Shown here piece by piece: positions 10,570 through 24,148 of a DNA stretch of 64,000 nt (its first letter is position 1; each line of letters starts with the position of its first letter). Position numbers and translations under genes: made by a program. The DNA is from Ligula intestinalis (Eukaryota; Platyhelminthes; Cestoda; Diphyllobothriidea; Diphyllobothriidae): positions 8,570,046-8,634,045 of the forward strand of contig JAYGXS010000004.1 of the NCBI GenBank assembly GCA_036362985.1, given 5' to 3'. The notes below the pieces were generated by a model, which was not told the DNA's origin, ran no database searches, and saw only the letters and a program-made list of their open reading frames with translations.

Positions 10570-12130
10570 TGACGCTGGTCAAAGTCAGCGCGGGGTTAAT
10601 ATCCCCTCAAACCTAAAAAGAAGTGTAGCAGTACTGGCGCTGGCACTGGTGCCACCATTTGTCAGCGTTGACGCTGACTGAACCTTCAATAGGGTTCCTA
10701 TACCCTTGATCTGAATGAGGAAGGTGAATCTGTGTTGAACTGTCTCGGGGAAGTACAGGCTTGGGGGCCTGAGCAAAGCTGTGCTTTCCTTGGCTTCCGC
10801 ACTCTTAGCTCGATCCCTCGAGCTGTACGGAATAAGACGCTTTTGCCATAGGTGCTTGCAAATGATGTAAGTGCTAATTCTAGAAAGTATGCTTACTGAG
10901 GCTAGTAGATAGTATACTATAGGTACTGCCTGTGTATCTTCTATTTAAGGAGACGCACCCAATATGCACTCCCCTGTCTGTGTGAGTTAGAAGTGATTAG
11001 CATTTGGATAATAATAGAGCTGGGTGTCCTGAGCAAAGATGCATATGCCTTGGTTTCCGCACTTTCAACTTGATCCATCGAATTGTACGGACTAAGAGGA
11101 TGCTGCTATAGGTACGTACCTATGCCAGGAATACTAGAGTTAGCACGAGATTCATGTACCCTCAATCTCTGCTAGAAGTGTCGCTATCACTTATGCCGCC
11201 ATTTGTTAACGGCGATGCGGGCTGAGCCAATGCTAGGGCTTATATTCCTTTGCTCTTAGCAGGAATGTGAGTCTAGGTTTAACTATTTCGAGTAAGTACA
11301 CGCTTGGGGGCCTGAGCAAGCTCTGCTTGACTTGGTTTCCGCACTATTATCTCAAGGAAATTAGTTCCGCTGGTTGGAGTTTGGTTTGAGGTCGTGTTCC
11401 CTTGATCTCTAGTGCATTACTTTTGAAAGTGTTATTCCAGGGGAGCTAATTCTAGTAACCATACTTGCTAAGACCAGCAGGTAGTAGACTACCATGCGGC
11501 TTGTGCGTACATAAATAATATTTTAGCATAGTGTGCAGTCATAGACCTATAAGGGGGTATAAGTAGGCTCTAGGTTAGTGAAAGGTATATGTAGAAAGAG
11601 CTGGGTATCTGTCATGCATTTAGGTGGTACCAGGGTGACATGTGCCATTTCTGCAGGGTTCTTCTGCTACAAGTGCTGTGCCTATGCTAGGGGTGCTAAT
11701 TATTATTAATCATAATTGCTAAGAGCCGTAGGTGGTAGACTACCATGCGGCCTGTGCATACATGTGAAATATTTTAGTTTAGGGTGCAGTTATAGACCTA
11801 TTAGGGGATATTAGTCAACTCAAAATTTGGGAAAGGTATATGCAACAAGAGCTGCGGATCTATCATGTATTTAGGTGGTAACAAAGTGACATGTGCCACT
11901 TAGTTCAGTATAGTTTAGTATATTTAGGGTAGTAGGCAATGCCTTTGAAGACCCTATTGAAAACAGTGTGCATGAAATATCCAATATCAAATATGCCACT
12001 ATAAACAGTGAGTTACATATTTACATGTACAAATTTAAACGTGTGCGTGTGAGCAGTCAGAATAGTCTCTTGTGTACCTAATATATCCAACGTAAAATGT
12101 GTTACTATAAAATAGTGAGTAAAATATACA
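10570..12130. repeat. Block of diverged direct repeats
   Basis: Two interleaved repeat types. The first has a CTTGGGGGCCTGAGCAA block followed by a CTTGG.TTCCGCACT stretch, seen near 10762, 11020 and 11305. The second, seen at 11467-11650 and again at 11712-11900, has GTAGACTACCATGCGGC, then TATAGACCTAT, then CATGTGCCA. Spacing between copies is about 245-540 bp. No coding capacity is recognised; it may be a decayed element with internal repeats. Confidence 0.6.
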
Positions 12131-12141
12131 AATGTAAAGTT

Positions 12142-12414
12142 TCATCCATAGGTATTTCCGGGGCGTAAATTATTCCTGATTCCTTGTACATATGAACGGT
12201 AAGTTTTAAGTAGATGTTCATCCAGTTTCCGTTTAAACGCATCTGTGGAGTTCGCCATTACGACCTCCTCGGGCAGTCCGTTCCAGGCACCGATGAATCG
12301 TTGTGAGAACAACTGCTTGCGGACCTCTAGATGGAATAGGGTTCCCCACAGTTTGAGAGAATTCCCACGGAGGTTGGTTGAAGTGGCGAAGGCGAAGAAG
12401 TCAGGATACTTCTG
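12142..12414 (-). pseudogene. LINE (CR1/jockey-like) ORF2 C-terminus, 5'-truncated
   Basis: An open stretch of about 90 codons on the minus strand ending in TGA (12144-12142). It encodes the characteristic tail of a non-LTR retrotransposon reverse transcriptase: YPDFFAFATSTNLRG, RFIGAWNGLPEEVVMANS and FKRKLDEHLLKTYRS. It stops abruptly upstream at a TAA, as expected of a 5'-truncated copy made by target-primed reverse transcription. Confidence 0.85.
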
Positions 12415-13256
12415 TTAGAAGTGCTGTGCCTTGGCTAAAGTGCTAGTTCTAGTAATCATACTTGCTAAAGCCTGTGCATGCATGTAGAAATGTTGGAATT
12501 TTAGTAACAGTAGGGTTAAAGAATGTGCATTTGATGATAACTTAATATCTGCCACCGATGCGCGCTCAAATGTCGGACTTTTGCAATGTCTACATAATAT
12601 TTAGTTTTAGCTCAGAAGTTGCGGAGCGCCGTCTGTCTAGTTGGAAGCAAGATTCTCCAGCAGTCCACTAGTCATGGAAGCTTGGCAACTTCCCTTATCA
12701 GCACTAATGGTTCAGAAATATGACGTTCATCCTATTTTATATCAATTTAGTATAACAGGTGGGAATAGGAGTATATCAGCTGAGGTGATTCTGTCTCATA
12801 CGGCAGGTAATGTTTTTAACTAGCTTCGCATTGTTACTGCTAGGACTCTTGCTTCAACTGCTAGTTCTTTATACTGAAAGTACTGGTATCGGCAGCGTTA
12901 TTTCTATTTAACTGATAGTGGGATAAATCAAATGCAGCAGGAATAGGACAATTTCAGTGATGCTGGTAGTATTAATGTTAGTGGTGAAACCAGCAAATCC
13001 ATGCGTTCTGCCATATTGGTTGACGAAATTTATTAAGAAATAGCTCAAGTTTTACCATGTCCTTATGTTGCATTTTGCCATTTATCGTTAATAGGCTAAA
13101 ATTTTGCAGTGTCTAACTCCCTATTGAGGACACAGGAGAGGTCTTCTTTGTAACACGGGAAAAATCTGCTCCGTAGTCAACTAAGTTGCTACATGCTATC
13201 AGGTCCTCAAAAGAGGCCATCGTAGACTTTCTAGGTTACCTAGATCTAGCTCAGAA

Positions 13257-13480
13257 TTCATAGATCATCATCTTTCAAGTTAGGTGCCTTTCGGGTACGG
13301 GACTAGAGGGCAACAGTATGACAGTACCTTGCTGCATTAATTGTGATGATGAAGATACTAGCGATTATAGTTCGTTCAGTCCATAGGAAACTGTTACAAT
13401 ATTTGATCCAAAGAGCATATAATTATACACGTTGGGAGTCGGCTCCAGATAGGAATAACAATGGGGATGGCCTACCTAAT
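13257..13480 (+). repeat. Dispersed repeat family Q (copy 1), possibly coding remnant
   Basis: Closely matches 22390-22620: TTAATTGTGATG, GAAGATACTAG, CAGTCCATAGGAAACTG, TTTGATCCAAAGAGCATAT, AGATAGGAATAACAATGGGG. Reading frames through both copies look like a broken protein (for example TSDYSSFSP, then FDPKSI). I do not recognise the protein. It is probably an unclassified mobile element. Confidence 0.6.
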
Positions 13481-14716
13481 GCCTAAACAGGATTCGATGA
13501 CTGAACTTAGTGCCGAGAGTACTGATTATCTGACATGACATTTAGGGGTTTTGTCTGTCCGGGCCATAGGAGAGTCATCTCTTGTGGTCACTGGGTGTAG
13601 CGTTCGGTGGACAGCACCCACCTAGTACTACTGAATGTATAAGATCGGGATCTAATTTACAGCCGCAACCTATATCGAGGATTATGCAGCCACTTGCTGT
13701 TAGTAGGCTATTATAATACTTTTCCGGTAGTTAATTCCTTCTCCTGAGGTTTAGAGGACGTCTCCGGTCTAATAGGAGATCAATCTATTCTGTAATAAAC
13801 TAACGTTGTCATATCCTATAACTAGCGCGGAAGCCCGGCTTCGCCTTGGGTTTACTTACATGTTGTTGACCCTTAGGTAGGCAAATCGCATATGAGAACT
13901 TCTTAAAATGATTATGTCTAGTTAATTTCAGCTTTGTTTGGGAAATTCATAGGTAAATACCTTTGAACTCCCTTGTTGTACATAGTTATGATGCAGAACC
14001 TGTGGCGCTGGCAGAAATGGATCAGCGTTGGATAGGGAAAGACAGTAAAAGAACTCCTTAGGCATCATTCATAAGTTTAGTTTTGAATGCCATTTGTGGG
14101 ATTTTAAGGAGAAAAACTGCCGCCTATGGGGGAGGGGGGGTGAAGGGAACATGTAAATCGGATGTCCTGCTGCTGAAAGTGCTGGAATCATGTCAGGAGG
14201 AGGCCATCACGGTTGCTCAATACCCTAATGGTCGCATGAGGGGAAGATCGCAATGGGCACGAGAACATCGCCGAGTACCGGAGTTGAGCCCATCGTACAC
14301 CCTTGCTGGTTACCGGGTCTGCCGACCAGATATAGAAGCACGGGAGTTCAACGATCGTCAACAGTTATTCTAAGCAAACAAAGTACTGAAAAGTAGCGAG
14401 CCGTATGGTGTTTAAAGGAAATTTATGCCAGAAAAGTTTGGTGGCAAACCTTACTTGCTGCCGAGCGGCAATGTAATTAGTCTAGCATCATTACAAAGAA
14501 CACCTTTTTTCATGCTTGTCCAACTGCATCACAAACGTGTCCACAGGTGGCATTAAAATATGAGCGAGTAAATAAGTATGTATCCGGCGGAAAGTGGTAA
14601 ATGCGGGCATTAATAGAGCAGAATTTTGAAATTAAACAATAGTGAGAAATACGGGATCATGGGAAGGCAGGAAATAAGGATCAATACGCACCGTAAGGAG
14701 ATGGAAGGTAGATTTG

Positions 14717-16321
14717 TCAGACTAAAGCTTCTGGGTAAACGACATTGCTCGTAACGCCGTTGGGTGCCAAAACGTACAAATTGGTTGTCGAGCCAACCCG
14801 AGATATCGCAACGTAGAGCTGACCGTGGGAAAAGCTCGATTCTTCCAGGTGAATTCCAGCCACCCTGAAGGTTTGACCTTGGGACTTGTTGATGGACATG
14901 GCGAAGCAAATCTTTACGTGAAATTGAAGTCGTCGGAAATTAAACGGAGTGTCAGATGGCACGATAGGAATGCGGGGGATATAAGCAGTCTCCCCTTTTG
15001 CTCAACAGGTCATAATTGTGGCCTCTATAATGTATGACATCAGTCGCTTGAAAATTAGCCTAGTGCCATTGCATAGCCGCGGTGCATCAATATTTCTCAT
15101 CAGCATAATTGGCGCGCCAACCTTCAGAACCAGTTTGTGCGATGGAACGCCAGATAGTTCCAAGCTGTTCAGGAATTCAACTGGATAATTAACACAGTCG
15201 GAAGGATCAACCGTCGTATCGAATGATTTGTACAGTTTTTCCTCACCTGGAAGGAGACGGCTAATTCTGTCGTAAATGGCATTGACAAATTTGTTGGTCG
15301 GAGCAAGAATTCCTCGTTCGCATAGCCATTCTGCGGCGGTAAAGTTATTTTGGAGATCAGGGAAAACTTTGTCTCTAAGATCTTCGTCACTGCTCAGCAA
15401 ATTTGCAACCAAACTAATAGGAATGTTTCCGGTAGCATCGCTGCCAATTTTCCCTTCGCCAATCTTCAAGATGTTGGTTAGAATCCATCGTTTTCATGGG
15501 CATTGTGCAGGAAAACTCTCATATTGGTCGTGAGTTTTAATGTCTTCACCGTTGACCATAGCGGTGAATATTTGAGGCAGAATTTTACCTGGTCACCCCT
15601 GGTACCCCTTTGAATCATCGGTAGTGTCTAGCGGAAAGCACAAGATGTGATGCCACCAAACGGAATGTTTTTTCCTGCGACATCATGCAGCGTTCTGTCT
15701 ACCACTTCTGTTGGCCATGGTACACTCGTCCCAGATGATAGCTGAGCACCGTTTCAACTATTCAGATGATCCACTACCTCTGCTTATGTGGCATGTTGCG
15801 GTGCCATCATCAGGTAACCTCAGAGGAAGCTTAAAGGCACTGTGAGCAGTTCGGCCACCGGGAAGTAACATCGCTGCTATACCAGCCGATGCAACAGTCA
15901 AAACAATTTTGCTTTTTTTGTGCAGCTCAGCCAAAAGCAGCTGAATGACAAACGTTTTGCCAGTTCCGCCGGGCGCATCCAAAAAGAAAACGTGGTCGCC
16001 ATTACTGCGGTTATGGACACTGTCAATAATAGTGTTGAATGCGTGAAGTTGATTGACCAGCATCCTTGGTTTTTGAAGAGCCACGTATGCTGCCAGCTCG
16101 GTAACATTGTAGCAAAGTTCCCGCTGAATTTCAGTTGGAAGCTGATCCATAATGCTCCTGTTAAAAGGAGGAAATACATACCTGTCAAGTTGCTCTCCAC
16201 CCATTTCAACTAAGGTGTTTTCAATGTGAATGAATGCCATGTTGTAGATGGCGGCATTGAAGTGTACGGGAAGGTGGGCATTTTGCAACTTTAGTTGATG
16301 TCGGTAGTCTTCCGACATCAT
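14717..16321 (-). pseudogene. Helitron PIF1 helicase region
   Basis: One reading frame, interrupted by stops, runs through the helicase. Walker A is seen in DAPGGTGKTF near 15970. Downstream come ILAPTNKFVNAIYDRI, then GAPIMLMRN, and finally INKSQGQTFRVAGIHLEES and YVAISRVGS before the stop at 14717. These are the standard PIF1/Helitron helicase blocks. The middle part (about 15480-15760) is eroded. Confidence 0.85.
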
Positions 16322-16388
16322 TTCTGTACTTTAACCATAGATCATGGGAGCAGTTCAACTCGCAACTTCTGATCAACAACGCAAGCAG

Positions 16389-19270
16389 TCATCGTAATTG
16401 AAAAGGAGCGTTAGCAACGACAGCTTCAGCAATGGTTTTCTTCCACTGATTATCATCTTGAAGCAGAGCACGCCTTGCACAGGCTTCTCTGCAGGTAGAA
16501 TACAGAAAACTGTCAATCGTCCTAAGAGCTTCAAACGATGTTGGACCTTTAACTTCATGGAGAAGAATTCGTAAGCAGAGGCATTTTTGTTGAGAGGGGT
16601 GAACAGTGTAAATTCTGCCCATTTTCACATCATACTTTATGCCCGGATGTCTGTCAGCTGGAATACCTACCTTTCATCGGGCCCACTTGTTTCGATTCCA
16701 TGTGTAGTATGAGAGGACCTGAATATACAAAAGTGTCTGGGCAAACGAATCTTGCTGGCAAAATTTGAAGAAAGCAGTCGAAGTTGTATCTTTAGGAATC
16801 TGAAGCTGATCCAAGAAGAATCCTTCCGTAAAGTAAATCCGTTGGCAATTTTCCAGGTGGACGCTTAAGTGTTAAATGACCGGAAAACGGTTATGGATAT
16901 CAAAACCAAAGATTCTCCAGAATGCCTCATTGCTGCTGATGTATCTACCCATTTCATACTGGGTAATCTCATCATTGTTGTTACGGTGGTTGAGAGATTA
17001 CATGGCGGCATCAGATCTTTTTTGATGTACTTGCAGACTTACTTGATGGACTTCGCTGAGTTGCAAAATTCAATGTTGATGTGGGCGTTGAATACTTTTG
17101 ACAGTAAGGGGGCCATACGGCAGAATCCAATGGTTATCAATTACCACACCACCGTTTCGCCTTTCACTGATAACTGCTTCGAATCCGCCAATCTCAGGTT
17201 GTCGCCTTCTATAGAGAGGGTAACCATCCCCATTAGTCTGAGTTGCATCTAGAAATCGCTTGGGATATCTCTTGGTACATTTCCCATCCTTCATGCAAGG
17301 GCTGTTAGGATTTATCTGACCGCATGGGCCATGCACCATTTGAGTTTTGATCATTTAAAACAGGACAGGGTCAACGGGTCGGTCCGGCAACTCTGCGCAT
17401 ATAAATTTGTCGCCATCGGAAGGGTGCAATTTTTCCTTCAGCCAGGCCAAAATATGAGCGTGGGGCAATCCTCTCTTCTGCCACTCAACAGTGTACATGT
17501 GACACTAAACATCACCGAAAATTTTGAATTTTGTGATGAGTCTCATCGTGGTTTTCAACTTAAGCTGGAACACCCGCGCGGACAAATCAAGGCGATCCTG
17601 TGGCTTTTGACTGGGGAACAACTCATTAGTAATTTCAGGCCACGATGGGTTGCAGGTAAACGTAATGAATAGGTCCGAGCGACCAAAATGCCTAACATAA
17701 ACCAACGTGTCTTGAGTTTTCTCATGCATATAGCGAGGAGACCCAATGTGGCTTGACGGCAAGATGAAAGGTTGACTGCGGCCAGCATCATTACCACCAC
17801 CAGAAAGGATATTGTCTCTAAGGTGGATTAAGTTGTCCACGCAAAGTTCTTTCTAGTGTGTGCGGAAATAGCACAGGCGCTCTGTTTCCATTTTGACAAA
17901 CAGATCAACAGCAAATTGAAGGAACACCGTTTTGAATCGACAAAGTAGGTTGAAAGTTCGTTCTCGAATCATAAAGTGATATAAGTAGAAGGCTTTACAA
18001 CTTACTGTTTTACGGGTGCCAATTTGAGGTATACAGAAGCGATAACCGTCTTCACCATTAACATTCATGCGAGGGTATTGTAAGGCGTCGTATGAACGGT
18101 GTGTCTCGTATATCATTTGCAACCTATCGTCCCTCCTTCTCAAGACAATATCCCTGTTGCCGTGCTGTGTTTTTGACATAATGACGGCCACCTCGTTGTA
18201 TGCGGGAGTATTAAATCTTCGTTGGTGTTCTCCGCGAGGACGTTTATCGGCTTCTATGACAATAGTGAAGTCAGTTGAAGCGTGCATCTCTAGGGCGGAC
18301 TTGAAACTGATAACGTAGCTGTTGCGCTGGTGTAGCATGTCTTGAAGGCACAGTATTATATGATGCTTAAAGCCTGGGTACACTCGGGATCACTTTTGAG
18401 CCTGTAGGTTTATGTCTTCTACGAAATATATTTGTAGAAATTTCGGCTCGCCATCAGGAGGAGGTAGTAACGATCTAATCCGGTGGCAAACCTGGCCTTC
18501 CACCTTAAAGGTAGGCATAAATCCAACCTCATAAACAACGTTGGCACCAAAGGGGGTCATTTGAAACGCACCGTTGTATTTTCTAATATTAGAAAGAAAA
18601 TTCTTCGAGTCATCGGTATTACCAGCAAGCAATGTTTGGAGTATTTCTGGTGGTGGGGGGAAGTTATTCAGTAGAACTTTGCCGTTGGAAAAGCACATGC
18701 CGATCATCTCACCAGTCCATTTTTTCGCCTGAAAATGTCCGCAACCTTCTACCATCTTCCCAATGGAACCAATTACATCTTCCGCCTAACCAAGACTTGG
18801 GTTGTAATTGAGTGAGGCTTCGTCCCACACTTGAGCATTTATGGAAGCAACCGACGGGCCAGAGTCGCCAAACCGTATGAGAATTAGTTGCAAACTGGAG
18901 TTTCCAGCATCGTTTGGGCGTTGATCCGCTCTCTGTGATGCTTGCATAGTCAGACGTGCACTTCTACGTCTGGGTAATTCGTTTTGCCGACGTTGCGAAT
19001 CTCTTAACCTACCTAGCTCTCTCCTTCGCAGGGTTTGGACCTAGGTTTTTTGGGAGAAGTTAATTTGATGGCAAATCGCGTCTTCGTGTCTTCTTTGCAG
19101 CATTTGATATTCGGTTTCTTGGGAGCGTCGATATCGCTGACGTATGGCATTAGTCTCCAGGCGAAGCCGTATCTCTGCCTGTGTTTCTTGTGAACGTCTA
19201 TTAACATTAGCAAGTCTCTTCTGTTCCTTAGTTTGAACTTGTGTTCTTGCGGCTGCTCTAATTCCTTTTC
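16389..19270 (-). pseudogene. Helitron N-terminal and Rep/HUH nuclease region
   Basis: From 19270 downward the minus strand encodes an Arg/Gln-rich start (RRSQETEAEIRLRL-like), then GCGHFQAKKWTGEMIGMC, DMLHQRNSYVISFK, DDRLQMIYETHRSYDALQYP, LPSSHIGSPRYMHEKTQD and DLFITFTCNPSWPEI. The HUH motif is intact as GLPHAHILAWL near 17450. The segments from 18755 down to about 16400 lie in the same frame, separated by single stop codons (for example near 18385, 17850, 17505 and 17355). At the catalytic tyrosine site the first Tyr of the YxxKYxxK-type motif is replaced by a stop. Confidence 0.82.
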
Positions 19271-21256
19271 TACCTAATGAGGTAGAACCTACAAATAGGT
19301 TATAATTTTGAACAGAATAACATAAGGTAGAAAAGAAGTAAGTTTACAACGCAACCTTCAGTCACCAGCCCATCATCGTTTGTCGAGTTGTTTGTGTTCA
19401 GAACATGCCTGACGTGATCACTGTTGTCCATAATGATAGTTTGTAAGGGATTGATTGAAAGAGAAGGGATTTATGTGGTAGGCCATTCAACCTAACCTAA
19501 GAGCTAGCCGCATCCCTGTGGAGGGAGGGGGGTGGCGGTCTTTCAACCGGCCACGAAAACCTACGCGTAAGTAAAGGGGAGGTCCAAGTGATAGTAGGTC
19601 AAGGGGTTTACGCTCAACCTATCCAGTAGTAACAAAGGGGTAAGAGGGAGAGAGGTGTAAAGGGATCATGGGCATCGGATTCTAGTCATAATTGGGAGCA
19701 GCGAAATGGGGGTGGTGGGAGGGGGGGAGAGTGGAATGAATCCAACAGTTAATGTCGTCCCGTGGTCATCGTCTCAACTTTTGTTTGAAGGTGTGAGGAC
19801 GCAAGGTGTCGACCTCTGGAGACGGTTTCGGTGGCGTTTGGATGCTTGGTTTACGGTGAGTGAATTTGAAGCAGCTGTGCAAACACGGATATAGCCCTTG
19901 CTACATTGGCGGGGGTGACCTTTCAAGCGGCCGCGACGACCTGGAAGCGACGACCCCTTCCCCACCCCCCCGTGGCGTATTCACATCCGCATTTCACGTC
20001 GGGCGTCACTTGAATCCTCACGCGCACGGTAGAATGAGGGAGCGACGTAGAGACCGACACGCACAGGCGACCGAGAACGCGTGCCGACGAAGTGATCGTG
20101 GTACTAACATGCGCGCGCGTCGAAGGCGCACAAGGCGTGTCAACCTGACTCCGGCGACCAATGATAACGGAGACACACACACAGAGACAGTCACCGATTT
20201 TTTTAAGCATACAGATTGTTTCGGTAGTTAAGTCCTAATGAATAAGCAAGGTAGCACCTATACTGTAACAATATCTGAGTGGAAGACATGCATCTTATAT
20301 TAGCAATAAGCATAGCTGATGGAAATATGCGCTTACAAGCCACCTTGTCCTCCACGGAAGTGATCGGTAGAGCATGCTGGTCAAGCTGGGTTGATTTTTG
20401 TCGCTGTACGGATGACGCAGACCAACAGACGATTGATGTAGCCGTTGAAAGTCCCATGATAATGCTTTGTGTCAATCGAGCGCCCAGACAGGTTCGTAAG
20501 CAACTAATAATTCACGGTTTTGCACGCGACAGCTTCGACCATCTATTTTGTTGCTGCCCCAGTTATGCTCCAAACAGGTTGATGCAGTGACTGGAGCACG
20601 ACTTAGGTTTTAATTGATAGTCAAATTTTCGCAGCATCAAAGCGCATTCTCGCTCATCACTCATCCATCTGAGCCCGATGTCAGTCAGTCACACCTAAGG
20701 TCCGGAGAATGTCTCACGTGTTTGTGCGGGGAGGACATTCGAAGCGCGGCTGGTGTTATCTTCTCAGTGTGGATGCCTCCTACTGCGCGATGGCTGGGCT
20801 ATTTTCAGGTTTGGCGCTTTTCCGCTTCTATGAACATATAGCCCCCCGTCCCACCTACCGGTTAAAACGCCTAACTATACGTAGTGGGGGAGGGAGGGAG
20901 AACATGGCCGTGTAAGCGCGGTGGGCTTATTTATACAGTCGAAGGGAGGGAGCAGACCGGAAGTGAACCAGGTGGGATGTTATTTCAACTCTATCGCCAA
21001 TCGCTCCTATAACCACACGGATCACCCCCGAGCGGATACCACATTTGGTGTTGTCAGCCTGCTGCAAGGCTTGCAAGCAGCCCTGTGTACAATGAGAATG
21101 TCAGTGTGTCGGCCGATGTCATGGAAGGCGAGAATAGAGCTCGAGCGGGGGCTGTCCTTTATACCATGCCTTTCACTTCCGCGTCTGCTTAAACTCACTC
21201 CCGTTTTGGGAGACCTAGTGTGGCGGTTGATTGGTTGGTTGGTAGCCCATGTTGGA

Positions 21257-21640
21257 TCAGGGGCTCCCGCCGAAGTCCAAACTGGGTGCAGTTTGGGGAC
21301 GGAGAAAGGCCGCGACTTCGGCCGGCTTGAACCAAAGGTCCTCGGGGGTGAGTAGGGTGCCTGGCTGGGAACTGCAAGCGAAAAGGTGATGGCAGTCATG
21401 AGGCGAGACTCCGCAGTCGGGACAGCAGTCGGGTATAGAAGGGTCTAGCCGGTGTTGGTACTGGCGAAGGAGCATGCTGTGACCGCTGTGAAGCTGCGCC
21501 AGGGTACAACGAGTCACCCGTGGGAGATGAAGTTCCGAGGTGGCAAACGGAGGTGGATAGCCACCCAGGAGGACCGGGGAATGGTAGCTGGATATTGCGT
21601 TTACAACTGCTCTCTGTTGAAGGCGCTGCTAGCCTGTTCT
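21257..21640 (-). pseudogene. LINE ORF2 C-terminal zinc-knuckle region
   Basis: The minus strand encodes NAISSYHSPVLLGGYPPPF, then TRCTLAQLHSGHSMLLRQY, DPSIPDCCPDCGVSPHDCHH and LTPEDLW..PAEVAAFL. The CPDCG...HDCHHLF pattern is a C-terminal CCHC-like knuckle found in flatworm non-LTR retrotransposons. A 5'-truncated copy; upstream coding sequence is not recognisable. Confidence 0.75.
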
Positions 21641-21916
21641 GATGGCGGAGCCATCAACGGGTAGGTCTGAGAGAGACGAGGCGGTGTGGCCATCTGGTCA
21701 TAGTCCTTGGAGAACTTCCTGTATTTGGAAGGGAGGCTCTAAAAATGGCATTTGACCTCGGCTTTGGTCAATCACGGCCTTATATAAACTTTTACTTATC
21801 AGTCTTGATCAGGGATATGGATCTAAACATACCCTAGAGAATTTGTCCCTTTCCCGTAGAACTGCATATTTTTTCGACTTGAGAGTGAAATTTGCTAGAT
21901 TTAGGTGAGAATTGGT

Positions 21917-22790
21917 TCATGAATCTTGCAGAGGTACTTGGCGCATTTGCCAAAACTGAGGAATATGCGTCCGAATTCTTATAGTCCGGAGAAAGCTGAA
22001 CAGGCGTAGTAGCGTTAGAGGCAGGATTTCCAGAATAACTGAAAACAATTTTTTCGTTACAATTGTAACGGATCGTACTGCTACTGTGGTGTTTGCACTG
22101 CTAGGTCTTAATACTACTGTTCGTAGTGTAGTGCCTATGCTAAAAGTGGTAGTTAGGTCAATCATACTTGCTAAAGGGACAGTAATTGGGAAGCTACAGT
22201 GTGGCTTGTACGTGCATGTAAAATTGTTTAGCCTAGTTGGCAGTAGTATGCTAGATGAATTTTTAGTAAGCTGACGACTTAAAGAAAGTGCATTGAATAG
22301 TAGCTGACGATCAACCATGCTTTATGGTCATAAAAGGTGCATTTGCATTTTTTTTTCAGAAAACATTCTGCTTTCTGCACTACGTAGCTCTAGCTCAGAT
22401 TTTTAGAGATGATCGTCTTTCTACAAATGTGCACTGCAAGTTTAGCACTAGAGGACAATAATATGACAGTACATTGCTGCAGTAAAAACGCATTAATTGT
22501 GATGTTGAAGATACTAGTGATTTTAGTTCGTTTAGTCCACAGGAAACTGGTACCGTATTTGATCCAAAGAGCATATAATTATACACTTTGAGAGTCGGAA
22601 CCAGATAGGAATAACAATGGGGACACGAGTCATTCGGTAGACCTTATAACTTCATTCCAAGCTCTTGTTCAAGCACAAACATCTCGAATCTTGCGCTACC
22701 TGGAGGCAGCTTATATTAGAGGCTCTAAACCGGACCTATGCAAACAGTTGGAGCATGTGGTTAACCTAGCCTTGCCTTGGTAACTACAGG
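21917..22790 (+). repeat. Dispersed repeat family Q (copy 2) with coding remnant
   Basis: 22390-22620 repeats 13257-13480, and 22080-22260 resembles 11660-11770 and 12410-12500 (CTAGGTCTTAATACTAC, CATACTTGCTAAAG, GTACGTGCATGTA). In this copy an open stretch continues to about 22783 (SFQALVQAQTSRILRYLEAA, then KQLEHVVNLALPW and a stop). The protein family is not recognised. Confidence 0.5.
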
Positions 22791-23559
22791 CCCCCCGATT
22801 TGCACATTCCCCTTGCCCCATTTTACCCGTAACTCGTTTTCCCTGTTACCCCTTGCACTTTGTTTTAACCTTCCTCCTGTATGTGATTAGGACATATGAC
22901 CTCTCTGTACAAATTAAATTTCGTATTTTTCCCATTCGTGATCCTTCAACGCAATGAGTGGATGCAACTGAAAAGCTCTCATGAAATTTATGGTTCCATT
23001 AAATTTTGCATTGATTACTATCTTCAAGTTCTAACCGGGAACACTATGCTTCAAGTTTATGATTATTTTAAAATTTGCCTGAACACTACGTCAGTAATTA
23101 AAAACTCCCCATGAACTAGCTCAAGGGTATAATTGCCCCAGAAAACGCTATATATATACATACTTAAGTCCTCATATCATATATTCTATCGAGAGAAAGT
23201 ATGTAATAGCACACCAAAGCAAACAAAGTATGCATAAACACAAAAATATTCTCGTTCTGACACAATTTCCAAATAGTGGCCGCCGAAATCTGGTCATCAT
23301 TGTAGCAATCACGTCTACGAGACGGCAAATTAATACGCCTGTTTCTCAACCAACTTACCCCGAGGCTTGATGCGTAACGATGGAAACAAATTATTTATCT
23401 CGTAGAGAGAATGTGCAAGGTAGTTAAGTTATTTGAATGTACCAAACGTATAAGCTAGTAGCAACGCGTTTGTCCAAGCGGGACCTGTTGAAAAGTGGAT
23501 GAATTATTCTAGATTGAGCGACTGAATAGGTTATCGTGTTACAAGAAATAAAAAACGGC

Positions 23560-24085
23560 TGTAGAGGCTACATCACTACAAATATACAAAACGTCTTGGC
23601 AAATACGCAATGGAAAACTTTCTAAGGTAGGCTAACTGCTAGTAAGTGGTTTACCAGAATATTCTAGTGAACACATTGTAAAAACCAGTATATGAGGATG
23701 ACGATGAAGATTAGAAATGATACAACTCACTTAGATCCTTCATGGTCCTAGCCGGCAGTAGTCAAGCCGTCGACTTGCTAAAGGATGACTCCGTGAAGAC
23801 TGGGATCCAAGTTCGTTGGGCCGCGATAGCGAAAATTTAGAGAAATCTTGTTTGCAAATTGTTGCTGGATTCTCCTGAGCCCGAGAATGATCACCAGAGA
23901 GGTGTCATTGAAGGTCAAAATAAACCGCGGCAGGTGAGGAGAGAATTGAGCTGTGGAGAGTGTTTAGCAAGACCGTTGCTAGCACACGTCAAAACCAAAA
24001 GTGTGCAAGTGTGTTATATTCGAGTTTAAACAAAATTAGTTATTGATAAATTTGAACAACGCACAAGTTGAGCCAAGAGCCCACA
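23560..24085 (-). repeat. Gypsy 3' LTR
   Basis: A 526-bp copy that begins TGTAGAGGCT and ends AGAGCCCACA on the + strand (the element lies on the minus strand). It matches the LTR at 27523-28048 with scattered substitutions. The same length in both copies suggests few or no net indels since insertion. Confidence 0.93.
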
Positions 24086-24148
24086 TAACTGCCCCACCAG
24101 AGCATTGGTGTGTTACAAACGCTCGACAAAAAAGAATGTACAAAAATG

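Larger units (their letters stand above)
13822..19300 (-). mobile_element. Degenerate autonomous-type Helitron
   Basis: The minus strand carries in order an N-terminal arginine-rich region, a Rep (HUH) nuclease and a PIF1-type helicase. The 3' terminus is recognisable: a short hairpin (GCGAAGC/GCTTCCGC, one bulge, CGG loop) is followed directly by CTAG at 13825-13822, and the next base on that strand is T, as expected for Helitron insertion between A and T. The 5' terminus was not located; the upper limit is approximate. Helitrons transpose by rolling-circle replication. This copy is dead because of many stops and at least one frame change. Confidence 0.82.
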
